Of a stretch of 46,922 nt of DNA, positions 1 through 7,636 are shown piece after piece. The DNA is taken from positions 1 to 46,922 of the forward strand of contig CAISEY010000272.1 of NCBI GenBank assembly GCA_903884435.1, in the 5' to 3' direction. Both the position numbers and the translations under genes were made by a program. This DNA comes from an uncultured Hyphomicrobiales bacterium (GTDB lineage: Bacteria > Pseudomonadota > Alphaproteobacteria > Rhizobiales > Beijerinckiaceae). The first letter of the stretch is position 1; each line of letters opens with the position of its first letter. A model generated the notes under the pieces. The model did no database searches and was not told the DNA's origin. It was given only the letters and a program-made list of their open reading frames with translations.

Positions 1-80
1 AGCCGCCAAAACACGAACCCGAAGATCAACCGATAGCGCCTTCGACATGTCTGCCGGCCTCCGATCCGGCAAACAGTCTG

Positions 81-135
81 AATCAGATCAACGCTGATTT
101 GGGAATCCCTCACGATTCATTCAGATCGGATTCCG
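81..135. repeat. Small inverted repeats downstream of the BLUF gene
   Basis: The non-coding stretch before the end of the BLUF gene holds two short inverted repeats. AATCAG at 81-86 pairs with CTGATT at 94-99 (loop of 7). GGAATCC at 102-108 pairs with GGATTCC at 129-135. There is no T-run in either direction, so I do not call a terminator. They could be an intergenic repeat element or a 3' end structure of the folE-BLUF transcript. I see no second copy in the window and no gene in 1-154. Confidence 0.35.
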
Positions 136-154
136 CTCTAGGGTCGTCCCGCGC

Positions 155-577
155 TCAGCGGTTCACGATGGCGGCGGAGGCGACCAGTTCCTGGATCAGG
201 GCCATGGTCGCCAGCCCCGAACCGCGGAAAGGATCGATCTGCGGCTTCCGGGAATATTTCAGCAGCAGCCCGGTGTTGACCTTCGATATATCGACCTGCC
301 CCATCGTCCAGTTGCTGAAACGACGTTCGCGAATTTCCTCGTAGACGAGAATTCTCACGTCGAGATGCCGGTCGTCGCGAAAGATGCCATTGAGCAATTC
401 GCAAACCTCGTCGCGTCCGCCCTCCAGCACCTGGATGAAGACATCGCTCGTGTAGCACAGGATGCCCGTGATCCCGAGCCGGGGATTGTTGCGGCGCGAC
501 TGTTCGAGAATGGACTCGATCCGTTGCGCGTCGAAGGGAGCCGACGGACGGCTGGCGTAGAGACATTGAACAAGCAT
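155..577 (-). CDS. BLUF-domain blue-light photoreceptor (single domain)
   Basis: A 140-residue protein that is almost entirely one BLUF domain, the FAD-binding blue-light sensor fold. The residues needed for the photocycle are visible: Tyr7 in the first strand (CLYAS), Asn30/31 in the helix SRRNNPRLGITG, Gln49 in VFIQVLEG, and Trp90/Met92 in NWTMG. No output domain (EAL, GGDEF or cyclase) is fused, so signalling must go through a partner protein, as in other short BLUF proteins. About 47 residues follow the core, the usual place for the C-terminal capping helices. It starts 7 nt after the folE stop on the same strand, so the two genes are probably co-transcribed. BLUF assignment is firm; the partner and biological output are unknown. 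Confidence 0.93.
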   Translation of the reverse strand: MLVQCLYASRPSAPFDAQRIESILEQSRRNNPRLGITGILCYTSDVFIQVLEGGRDEVCELLNGIFRDDRHLDVRILVYEEIRERRFSNWTMGQVDISKVNTGLLLKYSRKPQIDPFRGSGLATMALIQELVASAAIVNR

Positions 578-584
578 GGCGGCC

Positions 585-1304
585 TCAGTTCTTCGTGCCG
601 ATGAGCGAAAGAAATTCGCGGCGCAGCGTGGGATCCTTCAAGAACGTACCGCGCATCACGCTGTTGATCATTTTGGTCTGGGTGTCCTTGACGCCGCGCC
701 AGTGCATGCAGAAATGATCCGCCTCCATGACCACCGCGAGCCCGTCCGGGCTCACCTTGTTCATCAGCAGGTCGGCGAGCTGCGTGATGGCCTCTTCCTG
801 AATTTGCGGACGGCTCATGATCCAGTCGGCGAGGCGGGAATATTTCGACAGGCCGATCAGGTTGGAATGTTCGTTCGGCATCACGCCGATCCACACCCGG
901 CCCATGATCGGGCAGAAATGGTGGCTGCAAGCGCTGCGAACGGTGATGGGGCCGACGATCATCAGCTCGTTGAGGCTCTCGGCGTTCGGAAACTCCGTCA
1001 CCGGCGGCGCCGGCGTGTACCGCCCGCGGAACACCTCGTTCAGGTACATTTTCGCCACGCGGCGGCCGGTTTCGAGCGTGTTGTGATCGCTGGTGATGTC
1101 GATCACCAGACTCTCGAGCACGCCGTTCATCTTGCCGGCGACCTCGTCGAACAGCCGGTCGAGCTCGCCCGGCTCGATGAAGTCGGCGATGTTGTCATTG
1201 GCGTTGAATCTTTTTTTCGATCGCTGGATGCGGGCGCGGATTTTCGCCGAAACCGGAAGCGCGGGATCGTCGTCGTGCTGATCTGCGGAATCGCTCATGG
1301 GCAT
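585..1304 (-). CDS. folE: GTP cyclohydrolase I
   Basis: Cytoplasmic zinc enzyme that turns GTP into 7,8-dihydroneopterin triphosphate, the first step towards tetrahydrofolate and other pterins. At 239 residues it has the usual type I length. The zinc site is intact: Cys126 and His129 in the motif CSHHFCPI and Cys199 in DHFCMHWRG, matching Cys110, His113 and Cys181 of the E. coli enzyme. The substrate-loop region VGPITVRS precedes the zinc motif. The first 40 residues are polar and variable, as in relatives; a start two codons later (Met3) is also possible. It is the first gene of a two-gene unit with the BLUF receptor. The 137 bp upstream (1305-1440) hold no gene and presumably its promoter. 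Confidence 0.95.
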   Translation of the reverse strand: MPMSDSADQHDDDPALPVSAKIRARIQRSKKRFNANDNIADFIEPGELDRLFDEVAGKMNGVLESLVIDITSDHNTLETGRRVAKMYLNEVFRGRYTPAPPVTEFPNAESLNELMIVGPITVRSACSHHFCPIMGRVWIGVMPNEHSNLIGLSKYSRLADWIMSRPQIQEEAITQLADLLMNKVSPDGLAVVMEADHFCMHWRGVKDTQTKMINSVMRGTFLKDPTLRREFLSLIGTKN

Positions 1305-1440
1305 TCGCTCTTGGCTTGACTGCTACAGGACGAAACAATGGGAAGATATCGAGCGGCGCGGCAAGGTCGCGACGTTTCGCTCTGACCCGGAAAGAGACGC
1401 TGTCAGGACAATTCTAGCAGGTGGAGGGCGCGCGCGCACC

Positions 1441-2532
1441 TCACGGAAAATACTTTTTCTGCAACTCGATCGATTTCGCGCGCGCCGCGAACATGAAATC
1501 CTCCGTGAGGAAGCGCGACTGGAGACCCGCGGACTTCGGAATGACGTGCGCGAGCCCGGGACGCGGCGCGACCTCCGGATGAACCGGGAAATAATCGGCC
1601 TTCTCCAGCACCTGTTGCGCCTCCTTCGAGAGAAGGAAATCGATGAACAGCATGGCCGCGTGCGGGTTTTGCGTGCCCTTCGCGAGCGTCGCGATGGACG
1701 CGTTGGCGACCACGGGCTCCAGCGGCAGGGCCGCGACGGCGGCGCCCTTCTGCTGCGAAATCACCGCGTGATGAAGAAAGATATTGAGCGCGATCAGGCA
1801 CTCGCCCGCCATCACCTTGTTGACGACCTCGCGCGGCGAGGACGTGTAATTGACGATTTTCTGCTCGCCGAGCTTTTTGAAATAGGCCTCCGCCGCCTCC
1901 TCCCCGCGCACGAGGCGCATGAAGGTGATGAACATGAGCCCGCTGCCGGTTTCCGCCGGGCCGGTCCAGCACAGCTTGCCCTTCCATTTGGGGTCGAGCA
2001 GATCGTCGTAACTTTTTGGCGTGTCCTCCGCCCTGAGGTCGCGCGTGTTGTAGGCGGCGCCGAAATAGCTCAGCCGCGTCGCCGCCCAGAAGCCCTTTGG
2101 ATCGCGCAAGTCGCTCGACCAGGCCGCGTTGACCGGCGTCGAGAAGGGTTGCAGCACGCTGGCGCGCGCCAGCGGCTGCGAAACGCCGCCGCCCTCGATG
2201 ACGTCTCCGACGACCGCTTTCGCCCGCGCCTCCGCGAGCGCCTTGTTGACGAGATCGCGCGAATCCGCGCGCCAGAATTGCGCGTCGACGAAGGGATACT
2301 TGCGCTTGAACGCCTCGGTGACGGGGCGCAGCGCCTGATCGTCGATCATCGCCGAATAGATGGCGAACTTGCCTTCTTTCCGCGCGCCCTCGACGAGAAT
2401 TCGCTCCCGGTCCGGACCGGCGAGATTGGCGATTTCCGCCACCGTCGCGGCGCGCGCCATGGAGAACGGCGAGGCCGCGAGGCACGCCGCGACGCAGCGC
2501 GCGACCACGCGCGAAATCATGTGCCCCGTCAT
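1441..2532 (-). CDS. Periplasmic ABC substrate-binding protein, Fe(III)/AfuA-like fold family
   Basis: Secreted binding protein of 363 residues with a signal peptide (hydrophobic run followed by SMARA). The mature part has the landmarks of this family: a start like 'EGARKEGK', a central PKSYDDLLDPKWKGK and a C-terminal LFIDFLLSKEAQQVLEKADYF. I start it at the ATG ending at 2532 because AAGGAG lies 8 nt upstream; an earlier in-frame start at 2565 would overlap the Rieske gene. Where iron-binding members carry adjacent tyrosines this one reads LHHA, so iron is an unlikely ligand and an organic anion is more likely. It is the last gene of the minus-strand operon 5361-1441, next to ring-cleavage and hydrolase genes. 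No permease or ATPase is linked. Confidence 0.88.
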   Translation of the reverse strand: MTGHMISRVVARCVAACLAASPFSMARAATVAEIANLAGPDRERILVEGARKEGKFAIYSAMIDDQALRPVTEAFKRKYPFVDAQFWRADSRDLVNKALAEARAKAVVGDVIEGGGVSQPLARASVLQPFSTPVNAAWSSDLRDPKGFWAATRLSYFGAAYNTRDLRAEDTPKSYDDLLDPKWKGKLCWTGPAETGSGLMFITFMRLVRGEEAAEAYFKKLGEQKIVNYTSSPREVVNKVMAGECLIALNIFLHHAVISQQKGAAVAALPLEPVVANASIATLAKGTQNPHAAMLFIDFLLSKEAQQVLEKADYFPVHPEVAPRPGLAHVIPKSAGLQSRFLTEDFMFAARAKSIELQKKYFP

Positions 2533-2545
2533 GCCGCCGGCTCCT

Positions 2546-2860
2546 TCACGTCTCGACGAAAACATCGTCGCCGCGCACCTCGACGCGCCAGGTCTTGAGC
2601 GGAATCGAACAGGGCGGCGCGAGCACCTTGCCCGTCGGCACGTGGAACACGCCGAAATGCGCCGCGCATTCGATTTCCTCGCCCTGCAACTCGCCGGTCG
2701 CGAGGCTGGAAAGCCCGTGCGTGCAAACGTCGTCCGTCGCGTAAAACGCGCCGGCGATGTTGTAGACCGCGACCTGACGGCCCTCGATTTCGAACGCCTT
2801 CACGCTGTCCGGGTCGAGATCGGCGGCCTTGCAGGCGAAAACATATCTGGGTTGCGACAT
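2546..2860 (-). CDS. Rieske [2Fe-2S] ferredoxin, oxygenase-ferredoxin type
   Basis: Small soluble electron carrier of 104 residues with one Rieske cluster. The ligands are Cys46 and His48 (CTHG) and Cys65 and His68 (CAAH), spaced as in ferredoxins that feed ring-hydroxylating dioxygenases or act as NirD-like subunits. It has no signal peptide or membrane anchor, so it is cytoplasmic. Neighbours are a fumarylacetoacetase-family hydrolase 8 nt upstream and a binding protein downstream, whose ribosome site overlaps this gene's stop codon. No terminal oxygenase or reductase is encoded in the window, so its redox partners are elsewhere. Confidence 0.93.
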   Translation of the reverse strand: MSQPRYVFACKAADLDPDSVKAFEIEGRQVAVYNIAGAFYATDDVCTHGLSSLATGELQGEEIECAAHFGVFHVPTGKVLAPPCSIPLKTWRVEVRGDDVFVET

Positions 2861-2868
2861 GAACGAAA

Positions 2869-3810
2869 TTACCCCGCGACGATCGGATTGGAGAGGGCGC
2901 CGACGCCGCTGACGGTGATTTCAACGAGGTCGCCGGCCCGCATGAACACGGGCGGCTTGCGGCCAAAGCCAACGCCCGACGGCGAGCCCGTGGTGAGAAT
3001 ATCGCCGGGCTCGAAACAGTAGAATTCGGAAAAATACGAGATCAGCGCGGGAATCCGCCAGATCAGGTTCGACGTATGCGCGTCCTGCATCACCTTGCCG
3101 TTGAGCGTCGTCGTCAACGTGAGATCGTGCGGATCGGGAATCTCGTCTTTCGTGACGATGCACGGCCCCATGGGCGTGAAGGTCGGAAACTGCTTGCCCC
3201 CGCGGTTGAGGTCCGGATTTCCGGTGCGGCGGAAATGCTCCACCCAGTCGCGCGCCGAAACGTCGTTGACGATCGTGTATCCGGCGACGTGATCGAGCGC
3301 GCGAGCCTCGGTGACATTGTGACACCGCGAGCCGAAGACGATGGAAAACTCGCCCTCGAAATCGACCATGGTCGCGCGATGCGCCGGCAGCCGGATCGGC
3401 GAGCCGCTCGCCGTGATCGAATTGAGGTTCTTCAGAAAGCCGGATGGATCCTCGGAGGGCTTCGCGTCGGCGCCGCGCATCTCCTTGAGGTGATCGTGAT
3501 AGGCGCGCCCGTGCGACAGCAAGATGCCCGGCCGCGGCACGGGCGGCGCCAGTTTGACCGACGCGAGCGGCTTGAGCGCGCCGGCCGCGCGCAGCCGCGC
3601 CGCGAGCCCCGCGTCCGCCCCGACCGAAGCGACGAACAGGCGAATGATGTCGAGCCCCCGCTCGCCCCCGGCGAGCAAGAGGCGCATGTCCTGGGGAATC
3701 CAGTGCGCCAGCGGCAATTCGCCGGCGGCGAGCGCGAAATCGAGCGCCTCGTCGCCGATGAGCACGCCGGTGCGGTAGCCCGGCGCGGCGTCGATGGAAA
3801 TCAGTTTCAT
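2869..3810 (-). CDS. Fumarylacetoacetate hydrolase family protein
   Basis: Metal-dependent hydrolase, decarboxylase or isomerase of the FAH superfamily, 313 residues. Metal ligands of the family are present: Glu152 and Glu154 in DFEGEFSIVFG and Asp183 in IVNDVSARDW. The lysine-bearing segment GKQFPTFTPMGP and the loop TTGSPSGVG also match. The N-terminal ~90 residues form the smaller family domain. Relatives act on ring-cleavage products such as maleylpyruvate, fumarylpyruvate or 2-hydroxymuconate derivatives, which fits its place between a VOC ring-cleavage-type gene (18 nt upstream) and a Rieske ferredoxin (8 nt downstream). The exact substrate cannot be told from sequence. Confidence 0.93.
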   Translation of the reverse strand: MKLISIDAAPGYRTGVLIGDEALDFALAAGELPLAHWIPQDMRLLLAGGERGLDIIRLFVASVGADAGLAARLRAAGALKPLASVKLAPPVPRPGILLSHGRAYHDHLKEMRGADAKPSEDPSGFLKNLNSITASGSPIRLPAHRATMVDFEGEFSIVFGSRCHNVTEARALDHVAGYTIVNDVSARDWVEHFRRTGNPDLNRGGKQFPTFTPMGPCIVTKDEIPDPHDLTLTTTLNGKVMQDAHTSNLIWRIPALISYFSEFYCFEPGDILTTGSPSGVGFGRKPPVFMRAGDLVEITVSGVGALSNPIVAG

Positions 3811-3828
3811 GTTTGTCGTCCGCGCCGC

Positions 3829-4308
3829 TCAGTAAGCGTCGCCCTTCTCGTAGTAGGCGTCGTAGCGGCCATTGCCCGTGCCCTGGCCCTCGCCAGCGTA
3901 TTGCATTTCCCACCAGTTCCCGTCGAGGTCCTGGAGATAAAATCCGTAGGTGCCGTGATTGTCCTGCACCGTGCCGATCTTCCTGATCCCGTATCGGGCC
4001 TTGTGTTCGTGCGCCAGCTTGTGGGCGCGATCGACGAGTTCCCGGCTGGCGAGATCGACGCCCCAGTGATTGGCGATGCTGACCACGGACTTGAAGAGAT
4101 CGCCCGTTTCGAGAACGACGACGCCAAAATACTGGCCCTTGCGCAGCATCATCGCGCGCTGGGCGTGCCGCACCACCTCCAGGCCGAGAAATTCCTCGTA
4201 GAAAGGCCGCGACTTCTCGAAGGAATGGCACTCCATCGTGCCGTGGGTGAACATGAGCGGCTGGTTCAGCGGCTCGACCCTGGTTTTCGTGGCGGTTTCG
4301 GCGGTCAT
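3829..4308 (-). CDS. VOC-superfamily metalloprotein, single-domain extradiol dioxygenase/glyoxalase type
   Basis: Protein of 159 residues with the two beta-alpha-beta-beta-beta modules of the vicinal-oxygen-chelate fold. Likely metal ligands are His22 (MFTHGTME), His81 (ANHWGVD) and Glu134 (DGNWWEMQY), a His-His-Glu facial triad as in Fe(II) extradiol dioxygenases. FYEEFLGLEVV near residue 37 is the typical first-module signature. No signal peptide, so cytoplasmic. It lies 15 nt after a NitT/TauT-like binding protein gene and 18 nt before a fumarylacetoacetase-family gene, which suggests aromatic ring opening followed by hydrolysis of the product. A glyoxalase or isomerase role is possible, since the fold alone does not decide. 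Confidence 0.85.
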   Translation of the reverse strand: MTAETATKTRVEPLNQPLMFTHGTMECHSFEKSRPFYEEFLGLEVVRHAQRAMMLRKGQYFGVVVLETGDLFKSVVSIANHWGVDLASRELVDRAHKLAHEHKARYGIRKIGTVQDNHGTYGFYLQDLDGNWWEMQYAGEGQGTGNGRYDAYYEKGDAY

Positions 4309-4323
4309 GTCTGTCTCCTGGCG

Positions 4324-5361
4324 CTAGCGGCAGCCTTTCAGCGTGCTCGCCCTGTTCTCGACCTCGAAGGAGCCAAGCTCCTTCGCGACGTGATCGGAAT
4401 ATTCGGTGCTGACGAGCCGCCCGACGGGCAATTTCGTCTTGATGAAGCCTTCCTTCAGGAACCAGTCCTGAATGTCGAGCACGCTCTCGGGATTGAAACG
4501 TCCGTTGATGTCGCGCGCCTGCCATGGCACGCGCTCCAGAATGGCGCGCGCGGATTCGGGACGCGACTGGTTCTTCATCAGGAGGTCGAGCGCCAGCTTG
4601 CGAATGGCGCCGTGATGATAGGCCTGGCAAGAATCGCGCGCGCCGCGCGCCAGCGCGACGAAGAGCTTTTTCGCGATCTCCGGCCTGTCGCGCAACCAGT
4701 CCGTGTTGGCGAAATAGGCGTTCGTGCCATAGGGCGTCGGACGAACGTAGTCGTCGGGATCGAGCAGGAACGAGCCGATGCCCTGCTCGACCATCAGCGC
4801 GCCATAGGGCGGCACCGCGAGCGCCACGTCGATGGAGCCGTTCGCCATCGCGGCGGCGGTCGACTCGAACGGAATGTACTTCACCTCGATGTCGGAAAAT
4901 CTCAGCCCGGCGGATTCCAGCACCTTGCCGATTTCATAGGTCAGGATCGTCGCCGGCGCGCCGAGCGCGATGGAGCGGCCCTTCAGGTCCGCGACCGTCC
5001 TGATCTTGTCCTTGAGATCGGGGCGAACGACGAGCGAATGAAAGATCGGCGTCGATCCCCGCTCGAGCGCCATGATGATGGGCAGCCCCTGCGCCACGGC
5101 GTTGAAATAGCTGACCGCGAAGCCGCCTTCGGCCACCTGCACCTTGTTGGTGGCCACCATCGCCATGGCGTTGGCCGAGGTGGCGATCTCCTCGAAGGTC
5201 ACGTTGAGGCCGGCGTCGCGAAAATAGCCGCGCTCGGTCGCCAGATAGGTCGCCATCGACTGCGTCGAGGAAATGACCGCGAGCGTCACGTCGTTGTCGG
5301 CGGCGCGCGCGTACGCGCAAAACGTCGCGAGCAACGACAGTCCGGCGATCAGCCGACGCAT
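4324..5361 (-). CDS. ABC substrate-binding protein, NitT/TauT (NMT1) family
   Basis: Periplasmic binding protein of 345 residues. A cleavable signal peptide ends near AYARA. The mature sequence has the family pattern: an early segment on a low-activity ATERGYFRDAGLNVTFEE, then DLKGRSIALG and a tail of helical repeats. Relatives bind nitrate, alkanesulfonates, thiamine precursors or aromatic carboxylates such as phthalates. The ATG at 5361 has GGAGGGGAG just upstream. It is the first gene of the operon 5361-1441, followed by VOC, FAH-family and Rieske genes, so an aromatic acid is a reasonable guess. No matching permease or ATPase lies nearby. Confidence 0.88.
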   Translation of the reverse strand: MRRLIAGLSLLATFCAYARAADNDVTLAVISSTQSMATYLATERGYFRDAGLNVTFEEIATSANAMAMVATNKVQVAEGGFAVSYFNAVAQGLPIIMALERGSTPIFHSLVVRPDLKDKIRTVADLKGRSIALGAPATILTYEIGKVLESAGLRFSDIEVKYIPFESTAAAMANGSIDVALAVPPYGALMVEQGIGSFLLDPDDYVRPTPYGTNAYFANTDWLRDRPEIAKKLFVALARGARDSCQAYHHGAIRKLALDLLMKNQSRPESARAILERVPWQARDINGRFNPESVLDIQDWFLKEGFIKTKLPVGRLVSTEYSDHVAKELGSFEVENRASTLKGCR

Positions 5362-5516
5362 GATGTCTCCCCTCCGGTGTCGGACCAGAGTGCCCTCGCG
5401 CCGCGCGGCTTGTCAATGAACGGGAAGCGCGCCTGGTTACGCCCCTTGATGCGGCCCGCGCGCGCCCTTACTCTGGCCGCGAAACAGGCTCGCCGCGGCG
5501 GGCGCGGAGGAACGTC
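5362..5516. promoter_or_regulatory. Divergent intergenic region between two transport/catabolism operons
   Basis: The 155 bp between the start of the minus-strand binding-protein operon and the start of the plus-strand one must hold both promoters. Purine-rich ribosome sites lie at both ends (GGAGGGGAG for the left gene, GGAGGAA for the right). I cannot point to a convincing -35/-10 pair or operator in this GC-rich stretch, and no regulator gene adjoins it. Confidence 0.5.
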
Positions 5517-6551
5517 ATGGCACCGGGAACAACACGCGCCGCGATCGCCGCCGCCTGTCTCGCGCTGTTCGCGGCGCGGCCGGTCCTCGCCGCCGATCAG
5601 GCCCTGATCGACGCGGCGAAAAAGGAAGGCCGCGTGATGTGGTACACGACCCTGATCGTGAACCAGGCCATCCTGCCGCTCAAGGCCGCGTTCGAGAAAC
5701 GATATCCCGGCGTCACCCTCGACTATGTCCGCAACGACGAAGGCCCCATCGCCATTCGCCTGCTCAACGAGGCGAAGGCCGGCGGCGGACAGGCCGATGT
5801 TTTCGACGGCATCACCGTCAACGTGGCCTTGAAGCGCGAGGGCCTGCTCGCGCCGCTCGCCTATCCCAACGCCGCCGATTATCCGGCCGAGATGAAGGAC
5901 GCGGACGGAACCTGGCAGGCGCTGCTGCTGTTCGTCTTCACCATGGGTTACAACACCTCGATGGTGAAAAAGGAGGACATGCCGAAATCCTATCAGGATC
6001 TGCTCGACCCGAAATGGAAGGGCAAGTTCGCGATGAACCGCTCGTCGAGCGCCGGCGCCTATGGCTTCACCGGCAATATCCTCCTGACCATGGGCGAGGA
6101 AAAGGGCCTCGACTATCTGCGCGCCCTCGCGAAACAGGACGTGTTCCTCTCCGACGCCTCCGCCCGCGCCATCCTCGATCAGGTCATCGCCGGCGAATAC
6201 CCGGTGGGCCTGATGATGTTCAACCATCACGCCGAAATCAGCGCGCGCAAGGGCGCGCCCTCCGCCTGGCTGCCGCTCGAGCCCGTGCCCGTCGCCTATG
6301 ACGCGGTGGGTATGCTGAAAAGCGCTCCCCATCCCGCCGCCGCGCGGCTGCTGATCGAGTGGCTGCTGTCGGAGGAAGGCCAGCTCACGCTGAAAGACGC
6401 CGATTATCTCCCCGCGCTGCCGAAGGTTCCCGCGATGCGGCCCGGCATGCGGCCCGAGGACGGAGGTTTCAGGGCAACGTGGATGCGGCCCGACATGGTC
6501 GATCCGATGATGCCGAAATGGTCGGCCATCGCGAAGGACATTTTCCGCTGA
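5517..6551 (+). CDS. Periplasmic ABC substrate-binding protein, Fe(III)/AfuA-like fold family (tandem copy 1)
   Basis: Secreted protein of 344 residues with a signal peptide ending near RPVLAA. The mature protein opens with DAAKKEGRVMWYTTLIVNQA, the family's first strand and ligand loop, and has the central PKSYQDLLDPKWKGKF and late LLSEEGQLTLKDADYLPALP. GGAGGAA precedes the ATG. Its hinge region reads GEYPVGLMMFNHHAEISARKG; the paired tyrosines of iron-binding relatives are absent, so I infer an organic anion ligand. The next gene, 26 nt on, is a close paralogue, followed by an NDP-forming acyl-CoA synthetase, which fits capture of a carboxylic acid and its activation to a CoA ester. Confidence 0.9.
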   Translation: MAPGTTRAAIAAACLALFAARPVLAADQALIDAAKKEGRVMWYTTLIVNQAILPLKAAFEKRYPGVTLDYVRNDEGPIAIRLLNEAKAGGGQADVFDGITVNVALKREGLLAPLAYPNAADYPAEMKDADGTWQALLLFVFTMGYNTSMVKKEDMPKSYQDLLDPKWKGKFAMNRSSSAGAYGFTGNILLTMGEEKGLDYLRALAKQDVFLSDASARAILDQVIAGEYPVGLMMFNHHAEISARKGAPSAWLPLEPVPVAYDAVGMLKSAPHPAAARLLIEWLLSEEGQLTLKDADYLPALPKVPAMRPGMRPEDGGFRATWMRPDMVDPMMPKWSAIAKDIFR

Positions 6552-6577
6552 GACGCGCGGCGCGCGAGGAGACCGAC

Positions 6578-7603
6578 ATGAACGTGAAACTCATTCCCCT
6601 CGCGCTCGCCGCGATCGTCGCCGCCGGCGGCGCGGCGCGCGCGGACGAGGCCAGCCTCTACGCGGAAGCGAAAAAGGAAGGCCAGGTCGTCTGGTACACC
6701 ACGCTCATCGTCAATCAGGCGGTGCGCCCGCTCGTCGACGCCTTCCAGAAAAAATATCCCGGCGTGGAAGTGAAATACAATCGCGCGGATTCCATGCCGA
6801 CCGCCCTGAAACTCATTCAGGAAGCGCGCGCCGGCGGGCCGCAGGCCGACGTCGTCGATGGCATCGAGACCCAGCCGCCGCTCGCCAGGGCCGGACTGAT
6901 CGACAAATACGTGAGCGCCCACGCCTCGAAATATCCCGCGGAACTGCGCGATCCGGACGGGCTGTGGATCGCCACCAACCTCTATTTCCTGACGCCCGGC
7001 TACAACACGAACCTGATCAAGCCCGCGGAGGCGCCGAAAACGCTCGACGATCTGCTCGATCCGAAACTGAAGGGGCGCATGGCCTGGAGCACCTCGCGCG
7101 GCGCCGGCGGGTCCACGCTCATCGGCGTCATTCTGCGCACCATGGGCGAGGACAAGGGCATGGCCTGGCTCAAACGCTTCCAGGGCCAGCAGATCGTCAA
7201 CGGCGACATCACGGCGCGCGCCATTCTCGATCAGGTCATCCAGGGCGAATATCTGATCGGACTCGAGATCTTCAATCATCACGCCGTCCTCAGCAAACAG
7301 AAGGGCGCGCCCGTCGACTGGATCAGGATGGACCCGATCGCCGCGCCCTTGCAGGTGACGAGCGTCGTCAAGGGCGCGAAACATCCGAACGCGGGCCGGC
7401 TGCTGCTCGACTTCATAGCCTCCGAAGAAGGCCAGAAGGTTCTGTCGGATTCCGACTATCTCCCCGCCATGCCCAGCGTGCAGGCGAAAACGCCCTCGCT
7501 GAAACCGGAGGCCGGCGGGTTCAAGGCGATCTATCTGCCGCCGCCCGTCATCAGCGCCGAAGGCGATCGATGGGAGCAGATTTACAAGGATATGTTCCGC
7601 TAA
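6578..7603 (+). CDS. Periplasmic ABC substrate-binding protein, Fe(III)/AfuA-like fold family (tandem copy 2)
   Basis: Protein of 341 residues, clearly a paralogue of the preceding gene: both share KKEG-VVWYTTLIVNQA, a DLLDPK-KGK block, GEY-GL--FNHHA and DYLPA-P near the end. A signal peptide ends near ARADE. The start is the ATG at 6578 with GAGGAG 6 nt upstream; the frame is open further upstream but that part overlaps copy 1. Tandem duplication has left two receptors of probably different or overlapping specificity. Downstream, 33 nt away, is an acyl-CoA synthetase. No permease or ATPase is present in this operon. Confidence 0.9.
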   Translation: MNVKLIPLALAAIVAAGGAARADEASLYAEAKKEGQVVWYTTLIVNQAVRPLVDAFQKKYPGVEVKYNRADSMPTALKLIQEARAGGPQADVVDGIETQPPLARAGLIDKYVSAHASKYPAELRDPDGLWIATNLYFLTPGYNTNLIKPAEAPKTLDDLLDPKLKGRMAWSTSRGAGGSTLIGVILRTMGEDKGMAWLKRFQGQQIVNGDITARAILDQVIQGEYLIGLEIFNHHAVLSKQKGAPVDWIRMDPIAAPLQVTSVVKGAKHPNAGRLLLDFIASEEGQKVLSDSDYLPAMPSVQAKTPSLKPEAGGFKAIYLPPPVISAEGDRWEQIYKDMFR

Positions 7604-7636
7604 CCGCGCCGCGCGCTTCAGCTTCGGGAAAACTTC

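Noticed and set aside
3076..5607. A plus-strand open frame of more than 800 codons opposite the VOC/FAH/receptor operon
   Set aside because: It is antisense to four well-supported genes, rich in Arg/His and shows no family motif; high GC content makes such frames common.
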